A stretch of DNA of 64,000 nucleotides, from NCBI GenBank assembly GCA_911728455.2, contig OU452223.1:10252174-10316173 (forward strand), written 5' to 3'. Below, piece by piece: positions 13,378-24,430 of this stretch. The position numbers and the translations under genes are program-made. Within the stretch, counting starts at the first letter, position 1. Every line of letters begins with the position of its first letter. The stretch comes from Marthasterias glacialis (Eukaryota; Echinodermata; Asteroidea; Forcipulatida; Asteriidae). The notes under the pieces are model-generated. The model searched no databases. It had not been told where the DNA came from and was given only the letters and a program-made list of their open reading frames with translations.

Positions 13378-13546
13378 CTTTGTGTCGGACATGGTCGGAC
13401 TTACCCTCGACGACCCCGACGTCCCTCAATTCGTCATACAGATCATTGGACAAACATTACAACCACCACAAATTCCACTCAGAGCCTCTTCGTGTTGTTG
13501 GGGACCCCTGCAAGCCTAGTGACGTTCCAGTTGCGCCTAAAATTTG
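13378..13546 (+). other. Exon-like segment, reading frame unresolved
   Basis: Acceptor ttgtttgcag and a possible donor gtataa. All three frames are open for the first ~120 nt, and the segment is richer in CpG than its surroundings. One frame starts FVSDMVGLTLDDPDVPQFVI and stops at TAG near 13520. Another gives a Pro/Ser-rich stretch ending VPVAPKIW. No family recognised. Confidence 0.25.
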
Positions 13547-13744
13547 GTATAAGATACAGTTTGCATGTAATGATGTATCACCCTACATGTATGTAATTAA
13601 AATTCACTTTATGTCAGTAGGCCTTATGTAGTAAGTTAGTATAGTAATATTCTCTTGGTTACTCCGTACATGTTAGCAGGCTTTCTTGTATAGTTTTCTT
13701 GGGCTTTTCTTGTTATACTCTCAGTCTCAGTTTTCTACGTTTCT

Positions 13745-13951
13745 TTGAAAAACTCACCAAAATGGATCCGTCGTGTTCACGAGCCTGCAGACCGTAACAC
13801 ATTACCTATAGTCCCACGACAACCAGTCAGTGGCAGCACTCGTACAGTGGTCATCGAATTTTCATGGAAATCCTTCGAATTATTATCCTCGGCTAAAAGA
13901 CTGCAGTTCCATCAGCAAAACTTCCCCGATTATGGTATCAGGGGGAAATAA
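13745..13951 (+). other. Small ORF, 68 codons, unrecognised
   Basis: MKNSPKWIRRVHEPADRN to FPDYGIRGK, then TAA. The composition is coding-like but there is no domain. It lies inside the interval bounded by the inverted copies at 13114 and 15129, so it could be part of a mobile element or a captured fragment. Confidence 0.2.
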
Positions 13952-14472
13952 TGACGCCATACTTAAATAAGAAAGTTTGTGCGAAATATGTTCACAGAAT
14001 TTAAACTAAATAAGTAGGCCTACAGCAAGAAAATCTGGCACTGCTATACTGTAACATACGTGAAAGACGGCGGTGGAGACAATTTACTTTTTTTCCACGG
14101 GCGGTTTACTCAGAATTATATCCTTCCGCAGTCACTGAAAATGTCTTCAAGTTTCATTTGTTTAAGAAGTCAAACCTCTACGTTTCTTGTAAAACCTTCG
14201 CAATACCTTTAGGGGCATAACTGTCATGTTTTGTCAACTTTTAATTTTAAAATTTGTTAAAGTATGAACTATTTCCCCTGTGCGCGAAGGGATACTGACT
14301 CTTTACGACCTACATGGAAATAAATAATTAAGTGTCGTCTGCCAAAATTTTAGTGGGATAATTTTAGGGCTTGCCATTGGTCAGCAGTTCATAACAATCC
14401 GCTACTGATTGGATAATAATGGGAATGATGTTTATTGACATTATGACGTCCCCCATGACATGTGTGTATGCA

Positions 14473-14629
14473 TGGCCAAATTTCATAAAGCTATGAATGA
14501 GAACAAGAAAATTCTAAGCACATTATAACAATGCCTTTGATAGTCGTGGATGGTTCCCTGCAAAATTTTTACTTAGCAAATACAAATGTTGGTTAGCAAT
14601 GTTTTCTTAAACGTCTTTGAAAATTGGGC
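14473..14629. repeat. MITE, GGGCCCAATTTCATAAAGCTG family, copy 1
   Basis: Left end GGCCAAATTTCATAAAGCT, right end AAAATTGGGC, and an internal TCTAAGCAC...TTAGCAAA motif. The family recurs at 37787, 40601 and 61486. Confidence 0.7.
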
Positions 14630-14726
14630 AATGAGCTTTTCTAAGCACTGACCCTTCCAACCTCAGTTTGTATTTCTGTTATTTGTTTTCCGTTGTTTTT
14701 TGAACGACTTTGAATTCTTCTTATAG

Positions 14727-14853
14727 AGGCAAGATTTCATGGCCTCAAATCCCAGTCTGCCCAGACGAAGCATTAGACCTGCACTTTGGGGCTTACCATG
14801 AGAGCAAGATGCTGTACACTGATATTTATATTAAAAAAATGATTTCCAAATAA
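14727..14853 (+). other. Exon-like segment ending in a stop
   Basis: Acceptor cttatag, then frame GKISWPQIPVCPDEALDLHF, continuing GAYHESKMLYTDIYIKK to TAA at 14851-14853. It could be a terminal exon or a gene remnant. No homology recognised. Confidence 0.25.
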
Positions 14854-14899
14854 TCCTTAAAGAAGGTATCGCGTGATGATTAAAGCAGTAAATGGAATA

Positions 14900-14985
14900 T
14901 AAGCGCCTGGGAGCATTTTTATTAATGGATTTGGCGCTGTATAATTGTTTATTACTAGTATTATTATTAATAATAATACAAGTTA
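14900..14985 (+). repeat. LINE/SINE-type 3' tail
   Basis: GATTTGGCGCTGTATAATTG followed by ATT/AAT microsatellite. It resembles the GGCGCTATATAAAT plus (ATT)n tails of other retroelements in the window (42840, 53440). Confidence 0.55.
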
Positions 14986-15005
14986 CTGCGTGCATCACAG
15001 TTTGA

Positions 15006-15129
15006 CAAAGACGGCACCCTTTGTGATTTGACAGCAAGCGCACGGGTTTGCAGTATCTGGGTGAGAGTTCATCTTTCCATGCACAGCAGCCACAGGCCTG
15101 CTATAATCATGACAACACAGTCCCTTTAA
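15006..15129 (-). repeat. Inverted-repeat element, right copy (TTAA end)
   Basis: The reverse complement begins TTAAAGGGACTGTGTTGTCA. Same family as 13114 and 43093. Inward of the arm it also keeps ACTGTGATG...GCAGTAAC, seen in the centre of the 43-kb copy, so it may be an independent truncated MITE. Confidence 0.75.
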
Positions 15130-15148
15130 TGTGTTTTGTTGCCTGCAG

Positions 15149-15311
15149 AGTGCAGTCAGCATATGCAGCAGCGTGCGGTGTGTGTTGGGCCATCCACGCT
15201 TACGGCGAACTTGACAGCTGCATAGTTTTATTCTTGCTCTGTTTTCTGGAAGGAAGTACATTAAGATTGCAAGCTGAACGGTCGTTGGATGCTGGTACAG
15301 CTAGTGTAGTG
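15149..15311 (+). other. Exon-like segment with strong splice sites
   Basis: Acceptor gcctgcag and donor gtaagt. One frame is open throughout (VQSAYAAACGVCWAIHAYGE through ERSLDAGTASVV) with a hydrophobic middle. No match known. If spliced to INSC exon 1 the frame stops after a few codons, so it could only be 5'UTR there. Confidence 0.25.
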
Positions 15312-15594
15312 GTAAGTATGTAGTTTACGTTGATAATCAGTAAAATTGAACATGACGAGATTTAGTTGGGGTCATACAAGAGAAGGCTTGATTGAATCGT
15401 GGTGGTATGATTGAATAAAAATGAGTCACATCATGCATTCACGGCTAGCCCAGAGTTAGATCTCCACTGTACTCCTACCTAGCCCTAGTCACGCCGGTCG
15501 GAGCCTCACCGACGGAAAGGGAGACCGAGTGACTTTTTTTGCCTGTCCATGATGAACACGGCCGGCTACATAGAGAGTTTCAGCGGGTTCTGAA

Positions 15595-16130
15595 CATGAT
15601 ATTCTGTCGCAAATTTCGACAAAAATGCCGTATTTATCTCCCTTAATTTCGGTCAAATTTTATCACTAGCCTACCTGTCCAAAAAGGTTGACAGAATGCA
15701 TACAGAGAAGAACAGGCACTTAAAGTGTCGAAGTCACTAAAGTATGCCATTTCAGGTCGACGTTGGTCTTGACAATGCTATTCGCTAAACACCATCTTAA
15801 TTTCTATGGCCGTTAATGCGCGAGAGTTTAGGCCTCAGGTTGAAATGTCCACTTAAATTTTCGGCAAAAATGCTGTATCCAGCTGCTACATGTACTTTAA
15901 TTTAGGTCAAATTATATCCTTATCCTGTCCAGAAAGATTTAAATAATGTATACAGAGAGGAACAGGCACTTTGAACTCTTATTAGTATTACAAAGTGTCG
16001 AAATCGTGAAAAATAGCCATTTTCGGGTCTACGGTGGTCTTGACAACACTATTCGCTATAAAATGCCATTTTATTTCCTTTGGCCATGAATGCGCGAGAG
16101 TTCCGGCCATGCGATGAAATGTTCTTTTCA
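15595..16130. repeat. Diverged ~265-bp tandem duplication, non-coding
   Basis: Two successive segments share AAAAATGC(C/T)GTAT, a GGTCAAAT block, a CTGTCCA block, GAACAGGCACTT, AAAGTGTCGAA, GGTCTTGACAA, CTATTCGCTA, ATGCGCGAGAGTT and GAAATGT in the same order. The second segment starts near 15852. Confidence 0.85.
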
Positions 16131-16303
16131 ATTTTCTTTTTAAAGGTCAATATTTAGCATTTTAGCTAACAATTCCTCGAGAGGAATATTAAAAAAGGGA
16201 AGTAAAGCCCAACATCCATTGAAAAATCTAATAAATCCCAAAGAAATCGTATAATTATATGACAACCATTTATTATTTCTTGATCCAACCGTGATCCAAT
16301 CAA

Positions 16304-16334
16304 AGAGCAAGGAACAGACTGTGTTCCTTGCTCT
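16304..16334. repeat. Palindrome, AGAGCAAGGAACA core
   Basis: AGAGCAAGGAACA, 5 bp, then TGTTCCTTGCTCT. The arms share their sequence with the longer palindrome at 46505. Confidence 0.9.
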
Positions 16335-17455
16335 ATGTTCCGACACTGCCCTCGTTAACGCCATTTTGTTAAAAAAACATACAGCCTATAGTGCAGAGTG
16401 TAGTAGTTAATACACACTGTGAGTTCCACCACCATAATGTACATGTACGTGTACAAGCTACTGTAGAGGTCAAAGTCCTTGCTCTGTGGTCAAAGCTACG
16501 AGCCTGTGATTGGCCATCAAATAAAATGAACCGCCCACATCTTGCATACAAAAATCCGTTTGAAATCCGACGGGAATTTAAAGAAAGACATGAGGCCTAA
16601 GCTTTTGTTTACAGAAACATCAAGGCTGTCGAGTGGACAGTGTGCGTGTGCGCGTGTGTATCGTCCTGACAAACTCCGTGAATCCGTGCATGGACTGTGT
16701 GTGTACGTGACTGCGTATCATCCTTACGGACTCCGTTCATGGATAACTTGGGGCTGAGGGAAAGCACAAAGACAGACAGCCTTGATCAAGGCAAAGTTAA
16801 TTGTGGTGGGCTATATCCTATCATCTTTGTTTAGGTCTCAACTTTGTTCTGCTGATCACAAATAGTGTCAAGAAGCAGACAATTTTCGTCCTCTGTTTAA
16901 AATTGTGATATTTGTTTATTTCAGATGTGAATAGCAAACAAAAAATGTTAAGACTTTTCTATTGTGTGTACGTGAATGTTATTTAAATTTGACAAACAAA
17001 CACATTACCATAGCAAAAGCTTCATTGTATTTCAATATGTGTACACATGTAGCTTCCATGGTTGTTGTGCTGAACTTGTCTTAACTGTTGTTGTCAAGAG
17101 GATGGCTGCCAAAACAAAAACAAAAAAGTCTCAGTTACCCTTGCGCGCAAATCTTTTCAAAACCATGGGTTGGTGACAAGCCATATTGCCCCATGGCTCG
17201 ATTTTACAAAGCATTAAGATTCATCTTTTAAAAGATGAGGTGTCAGTGTGGCCATAGTGATTTGTATTGTAACATCACACTTTGCTTAGCAGATCAAATT
17301 CGATCAAACTTTTGTAGCTCTTTGTGAAATCGAGCCCTGTTTTAGTTAATAGTTGCTTGTCCTTGTTAAGTTATGACATGTTCATTTTCCAATCAGAAGT
17401 CAGAGCAATCTTGACAGACCTTATTGCAATAGATGGACTTAGGGTAGGGGTTGGT
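16335..17455. other. Intergenic stretch, no recognised gene
   Basis: Slightly richer in CpG between 16390 and 16760, with TG/GC alternation near 16640. Short open frames overlap on both strands without domains. A promoter or CpG-rich 5' end is possible but not shown. Confidence 0.4.
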
Positions 17456-18310
17456 GGATGCAGAGTGTTCGTCAGGGAAGGGGAAGATGCAAAAATGGGA
17501 GAGTGGGAGTGCTGTTTTCCAATTGTGAGGCAAGAAAATTCGCTTCACTTTGGCCATTCGCTTGAAGTATGAACCGGGCTGTAGTCACATTCAGAAATGT
17601 TATTTATTGGACCAAATGGTAATGAATCGTAAATTTAAGACAATATACTTTGGACAGGGGTTTATTGGATGCAGAGTGTTCGTCAGGGAAGGGGAAGATG
17701 CAAAAATGGGAGAGTGGGAGTGCTGTTTTCCAATTGTGAGGCAAGAAAATTCGCTTCACTTTGGCCATTCGCTTGAAGTATGAACCGGGCTGTAGTCACA
17801 TTCAGAAATGTTATTTATTGGACCAAATGGTAATGAATCGTAAATTTAAGACAATATACTTTGGACAGGGGTTTATTGGATGCAGAATGAAGTAAAGGGG
17901 AATCCTAAAGTGAGAGGGGAGTTACATTTTAGACATTTCAATCAATGGACTAAATGGTAAATCGAAGATGCTAAAGTAAGAGGGGGAGTTACATTTTAAA
18001 CATTTCAAAAGTCAATCAATGGACTGAATGGTACATCGAAGATGCTACAGTGAGAGGGGGAGATACATTTTAGACATTTCAATCAATTGACCGAATGATA
18101 CTGAATCATAAATTTAAATCAGCCGTCAGGAACTACAGAATAAACTTTGGGGAGGGGTTTAGTGGATGCAGAGTGTTCGTTGGGGAAGTAAAGGGGAAGA
18201 TGCAAAAATGGGAGGGGGAGGTTACTTTCAGAAATTTCATTCATAAAACGGACAGAATCAATGGAACCAAATGAATGATAAATTTAAGTCAGTCGGCATT
18301 ACTACAGAAT
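17456..18310. repeat. 211-bp VNTR with degenerate units
   Basis: GGATGCAGAGTGTTCGTC at 17456 and 17667, restarting at 17878 as GGATGCAGAATG, gives a period of 211. The first two units look identical. Later units shorten and carry GAGGGGGAGTTACATTTTAG; the original start returns near 18160. Two predicted small proteins sharing 40 C-terminal residues are artefacts of the repeat. Confidence 0.92.
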
Positions 18311-21300
18311 AAACAGACCTTGTGTATTAAAATGTTATCTCTTATCTACACAGTGTCCTGGATCCTACGTACTAGAAATATTTGTAAATTTAGAGTGTGA
18401 ACAGTAAATGATAGTACATTGTACTCATGCCATAATTATTGCACGTGAGGAACACCCCTACTTGTGTAATGATTCATTCTCATTAGCATATAACCAACAC
18501 ACACTGTTCAGCCTCATCAGTTGGGCTATCCCACTGCTCTCCAGGTGTGTGTGGCATTGACAAAGCGACTTATGACTTCAAAGGACCTGTTACCCTATTA
18601 GGACCAACAAAAGCTGAATGGGACTTGACGCTTTGTATCACCCTGTGGGTAGACCAGGGTGGCTATTCGGTTCAGTAATCGCTTCTAATAACTCCTCACT
18701 TTGTCATCTGTGGGACTGTAGGAACGTTATAATAAAAAGTTGTTACTGTTACCGCTGAACTTTAACGGATCTCACAATGACGGTAGACATTCTGGTCTCG
18801 TACCTGGGATTGCAGTTTTGTTGCTCTGTGTTAATTTCCTCTTGAGGCAGTTGTTAACAGAGGTTTATGGTCATAGGATTAAAAATACTTTCTGGAGCAG
18901 ATGAGCGGTGGTTGGAAACATGAGTCGTATTGGAGTTATTAGGTATGTTGTTCAAAAAGACAGTTATGTATTTAGTGATCTACATACTAGTACAATAACT
19001 TCAATGTACTTGACATGCAGATTTAAGATTGGAAATCTTTTCCCTGTAAATGTTTGAGTCATCAGCATTTTAGTTGAATCTGAAATTGTTTTTGCATACT
19101 GATCTTTAAAACCATTCATGCTGGTTGGCTACTCTTTAAAACTGCGATGAGTTAATCACTTTTAAGACCTAAAACTGTACAGGATTGGTAACAAAAAAGG
19201 GAAAATTTCAGTCAGAAAGCTCACTGATTATAAATTTCATGAATGAATGAAGTACTGTCAAGGTCTAGAAAACAGCTTTCGACCAAGCAAATCATAATCG
19301 CTTATTTTAGTTGCCGAAATCAAAATAAGCATGTATTTTATTTATGTGCAGAAGAATTCATGACAACATTTTTCAATTTATTAACCAAGTCATTTTTCCG
19401 GTCTCTTTCTTGCATAACCTGTCATTGTCCGTACTTGTTTTAAGTCCTTTGTCTTTGTACGTGTCCCTTTGTTCATCTGTCTCTTGTCTGTCCTTAGGTT
19501 TAGGGTTCAAAAGCTGTGGTTCACTCAAACCTAAAATGCTGACAATTTGTCCATACTTTTTGTAGCTGCACTACCATAAAAACTTTCTATAAACTGTGTG
19601 ATGGTTTGTTACGCCATGGTAACTGATGTACACAAGTAAATCTAAAATGACATCATTGAATAAATGTGTGAGCTACTAATTATTACCGTAAGTAGCTTAC
19701 CGGCTTAATACCATTATCCAGTTGACAGAATTTGTCATTGCTCAATCACGCCCTTTAATTCACCACTTTATTAAAAAATAAATTGAGATTAGTTCTGAAT
19801 GACATAACGTGGCTTTTTCAGCATTTCAGTCAAGTTTACGAACTGAAAAAGAAGGCTTAATATTTGCTGTTTAAAGTTTTTACTCATGCTTAGATACACC
19901 TTAACAACTTACCAACAAAATGCCACAAGCTTGTTTGCTTGGCTGGGGGTGACGTAAATTGCTTATATGTACTTTAAATTAACCCGAGGAGCCTTTGAAT
20001 TATTTGTACACCTGGGTTAATCAACTGTGAACAGGAAAAATTCCTACATTCTTGTTAAGCGTGTCTTGCATGGACTAATGATTTTTAGCGCTCACATTCT
20101 ATCAACCATCACTTTTGTTACCGCTGATGAGAAATTTGTTGAATTAGCAAGGAGTAAGGCAGTGTTTATTATATATGTATAGATTTTTTGAACTTCAACC
20201 TGTCGTAATTGATTGGCAAAACATAATTTAATTAAATTAGCATTTGTAATAAAAAAAATAAAAAAATAAGGTCTATTATCAGGCAGGTCCTACTATCGGC
20301 ATGTTTTTCTGGACAACCAAAAGATACCTTGTGGCCATTTGAGGCACACATGCCGATGTGCTTCAATGAGAGTGGTAAACTGGAGAAGCCACCAGCTGGG
20401 CTCAATTGCAGTGGAATTTGGGCCACTGTTGGAAGAGATAAGGGGCTCTCTCAACCTTGGTCAATGTCTACAGTGACAATCTGTGGCACAGATTGATCAC
20501 ACATACAAATACAATGACAGGAAAGTGTGGCATGGGTTACTTCACCATTATGTTCCTACATGTAGCTTATCATCATGGGATATTTTGAGGCATCTCGGAG
20601 TCAGAAATTCCAATATAAAAATTTAAAGTTTTTAAGAGATACAAAACAAATCATAAAATCAACCTGTGACTTTTGTGTTATTGCTTACTGAGGGCAAGGG
20701 AAACAATTAAATGTTAAGTTTTCTGGAAAAGACAGTGCTTCTGCCGGAAATATTTCCAAAATGCAGATATATAAAGTTTAGTTTACATGCTGTTTGATCA
20801 GAATGATGTGTTATTTTTATGCTGACAAACACCCCATCTTCCAAAGGAAAAAAGGTCTTGTTGCTGGCTTTAACTATTCCATGCTTTAACTCATACCAGA
20901 GTAATAGGAAGGGTGCATCAAAACATTTTCTTCACCTCAAAGGGAATCCTTCTAAAACACAAAGTGAAATCTTCTAAATGTGAACCCTTTTTGTTCATTC
21001 GACACACGATCACCTGTAAAATCTGGCTAATGGATGTTTTGTGATCATTTCACGGAAAGAGAAAATGCTGTGTATTTCACCTGCAGCCGATTCTTTCTGA
21101 CATGTTCTTTAAAGCCTCGATTGTTTGGGATTGTTTTATTTTGTACAAGAAACCATACATCAGTTCCTGCAGAGATGTTTACCCCATTCAGAAGATGTCC
21201 CAATGATGATGTCTTAAGGAGGACGTTCACATGTTAGACATTTTTGTCCAACTAAGCATCCCAGTCAATCTGAGTACAGTTTGCCATTGGCAAAGTTGCA

Positions 21301-22320
21301 AACGGCACTTGTCACTTTTTGTCTTCTTAAAATGAAAAAAGAGAGCTAAAGATAAAAAATAGCAATGCAAAAACCCTGAGCTGGGTCGACTTCAAACTAT
21401 GGTTGATCAATTTTAGAAACAGCACTTTTCAGAAGCATGGTTTGAAATGGCAGCTAACAAACAATAAACCCATCCTCCTTTCAAACAAAAGAAAGTGCAA
21501 AATGTGTACATTTCTTAGTATGATGTTAATATGATTAATTAATTACATTAGTCAGGGTTCAAATCAGGTTTTAAGAGTAAGACTCGTCATCGCTTCAGCA
21601 CAATGGGTCACAGTGCTGGTCACTATTGGAGGGTTGCTTGGTTTCATTACCATGGAGATAATAATAATTGTAGTTGTGAGTGGAGACTGACTTCAGATTT
21701 GTGTGTATGCGATGTCCTGAAAACCAGTGGAGCACTGAACACTGTTCGAAATGTCCAGACTCCATTTCATCCATAACCCCAGTTCACATCAGAGCCAACA
21801 CTTCATCCCCCATAGGGGATTTATTTCACATTATGAAACTGCTACCAGTAAACCTATTTAGTTCCTGCTCGCTACACACCATGCAAAGGCTCTTCAAATC
21901 TTACTTGTTTATAGGGTAAAACAGACTGCATTGGCCAGTTTTAATAAATAGTAACAGTTACTACCAACAGCTTGAACTGAAGAAAAGTGTTGATCCCTGC
22001 TGAGACTGGCACAGTCATCCCATGGGTCACAACTGAAACTGTCTTCCAGGAATCAATGCTTTAACACTTCTTGCAAAGCTCCATTCTGTAATAAGTCCCA
22101 TCTGATTCTTGAATTGTAGCAAATCCGAAGAGTCAACAGCACAGAAGCTGGTGGAATGTGTGTAATCAGCACTCCAAATATTTGTCCCAGATAGCTGTTT
22201 GACTGTTGTCAAAGTCTGAAGTCGTGAATTCATATTGGGGTTATTTGTTGACTGGGTCACAAACTACCCAGTGCCAGTGTAAATTAGACCTGAAATTACA
22301 TGTAGACCACATAATAATAG
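18311..22320. other. Intergenic stretch without recognised genes
   Basis: No exon chain recognised. One + strand frame at ~20286-20496 is open for about 70 codons (KDTLWPFEAHMPMCFNESGK is part of it), but it lacks known similarity and clear splice sites. Another repeat fragment is at 21604-21675. Confidence 0.45.
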
Positions 22321-22329
22321 AACAATGGC

Positions 22330-22440
22330 CTCTGTTGCCCCTGGTCTTGGCCATGGTGCCTCTATTAAAATAATCCCATGAACTTTTTCAATGGAAGTGC
22401 CCTTTGCAAAATGAAAATGGCCTTACCCCTTCAAAGATAT
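22330..22440 (-). repeat. Fragment of the GGGCACCAAGGCAATG repeat family
   Basis: On the - strand it carries blocks related to AAAGGGCAC and GGCACCATGGCCAAGACCAG. Related + strand copies lie at 26850, 31865 and 32310, and an inverted one at 38765. Confidence 0.45.
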
Positions 22441-22524
22441 AGTTGCAGGCCTTGCCTATTTCAAAGTAGTTTTTTTTAGTGGAACATGTGCAATGTATGT
22501 ATGTCTGAAAGTCTGAATGCTGCT

Positions 22525-22630
22525 CTTGACCCAATTCACATGACGTCATCATCCCACTAATCTTGGTTGCATCATTTTTGGAGTCAATGTCCCTGTGTGC
22601 TATACATTTTGTAGTGTGCAGTTTAGGAGA
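22525..22630 (+). repeat. Dispersed repeat, GACCCAATTCACATGACG family, copy 1
   Basis: It shares, in order, GACCCAATTCAC, GACGTC, CTTGGTTGCA, AGTCAATGTCCCTGT, TATACA and TAGTG with the reverse complement of 53745-53865. Confidence 0.8.
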
Positions 22631-24064
22631 TGCAGCATTTACACGCTTCCGATAATTTTATTGTGTAATTTGACTCCCCAAAATGGCGAGTGCACGGCAG
22701 AAAGTAGTCGCGTGTGTCGTTGGTGCAAGGCGTCAATAGAGACAATTTATTGTGAAGCTTATTGTAGTTTCAACGAATTAGGCTACATGTACTTTGGCTT
22801 GAGGGCTTGTGAAGCTACTTTAAGAATCTCCTCTTACTTACCCAAGCTTCGAATTTCATTTCTGATGGGGGGTCCTGACCACTTATATTGGTTGAGAGAC
22901 ACTACATATACATGTACAGGCCTCGATCTTAAGAAAAACAGGGGCAGGCTTTTGCTGGCCAAATCAGAGAAATTGTACAAGGGCATGCTGGCTAAGTAAG
23001 TAGTGACAGTGCAATTTTTCTGAAGGGCATGCTGGCCAACTCGACAGGGCATGAGGCCAATGGCCTCGGTGGCCTCGGTTAAGCTCAAGGCCTGCATGTA
23101 AATGTAATGTGCATTTGTTGTAGAGGTTTAGAAAACATTTAATCAGAGATTTTATTGGAGGGGTAATTAGGCCTAATTGTAGGTCTGTCTATCTGCAAAA
23201 TGTTTTTAATTGTTTTGGCAGAGGGAGTGCAGGAAATGTAAATGATGTACATTTCAACTTGGATTTTGCTAAGATCTACTAGTTTTCCCAGCTCATGTTT
23301 ATAAAATTTGTTGCTATCTTGAAAGGATGTAATTGTTTGCTGATGAAGTCAGCCTGAATTGTGTCAGAACATATTGAGACATCTTGTCACTTGCTTTTAA
23401 ACAGCGTGGGAAAAATGATCACCATTGAAGTTATTGGTAGCTTTTGTTGTTAGAATAATATAGCAGAAATACAGGAATCACACTCTTAAAAAAAGATTGA
23501 TTGCCTTAAAATGGGAACACCTGTGATTTTAATTCCTGTGAACCCCAAGGGTTAAACGGTAACCTCTTATCAACCTCTCCAACAACCTATGATCAAGACA
23601 ATGAGGACTTCTGTCTAGTTTGCTACTTCATCACTTACAAAACGGGAAAGACAACAATATGAAACTGAACTTGACAGGGTTGGCATTGTATAAAATGTTT
23701 GCCATGAGCTTTGCAAGAAACACATTTTGTGTTTTTACTGTTGATAAAACCTCTCCAAAAGTCTTCCAAACAGTGAACAATGAAGGCTTCTGTCCACTCT
23801 GCAACTGACATTTAACTTTCAAAACAATGAGTAATTGACAAACTAAATCCGAACTTGACATACTCAGGACTACATTTTTGTAGGTATTATGTGAGATGCA
23901 GAGTACCTGCTAAAATGTAAGACTTTTAGAGCCAATAGCTTGCCCTTTCAAAAATCTTATACTTTCAATTTAGGCTGAAGCTACTGAATTTCTCGGATTT
24001 CTTCAGTGGTAAAACAGAGATAATGATTTGTTCTACTTAAATGGCTGAGTACATGCTACAATGT

Positions 24065-24430
24065 GCGTGTCGTGGCCAAGCGGACAAACACACTAGACTC
24101 AAGCTCTGGTTTTTCTGATGACCATAGTGTGGGTTCGAGTCCCGGTCTTGACACTTAACCATTATTGCTTCGTCCTTCAGATGGGATGTAAAGCCGTAGG
24201 TCCTGTGCACTGTGTATGCACGTAAAAGAACCCAGTTACACTTATCGCTAAGAGAAGGGGTTTACCCAGGATTTGGCAGTGGCTGCTGAATGTACCGCAG
24301 TACATTGTAAACTACTATAAGGTGCTACATGTACACAAATGGGTTTCATAATAACAATACTGTAACAAAAACTTTTCTTTAAAAAATTAAGAACGTTATT
24401 TGTAGACTCTGGTATTATTATTATTATCAT
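24065..24430 (+). repeat. tRNA-derived SINE, copy 1
   Basis: A-box-like TGGCCAAGCGG at ~24073 and B box GGTTCGAGTCCC at ~24132 in a tRNA-Leu/Ser-like head. The shared body follows: ATTATTGCTTCGTCCTTCAG, ACGTAAAAGAACCCAGT, ACACTTATCGC, AGAGAAGGGGTT. Collinear with 53033-53458; older and less complete at the 3' end. Confidence 0.88.
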
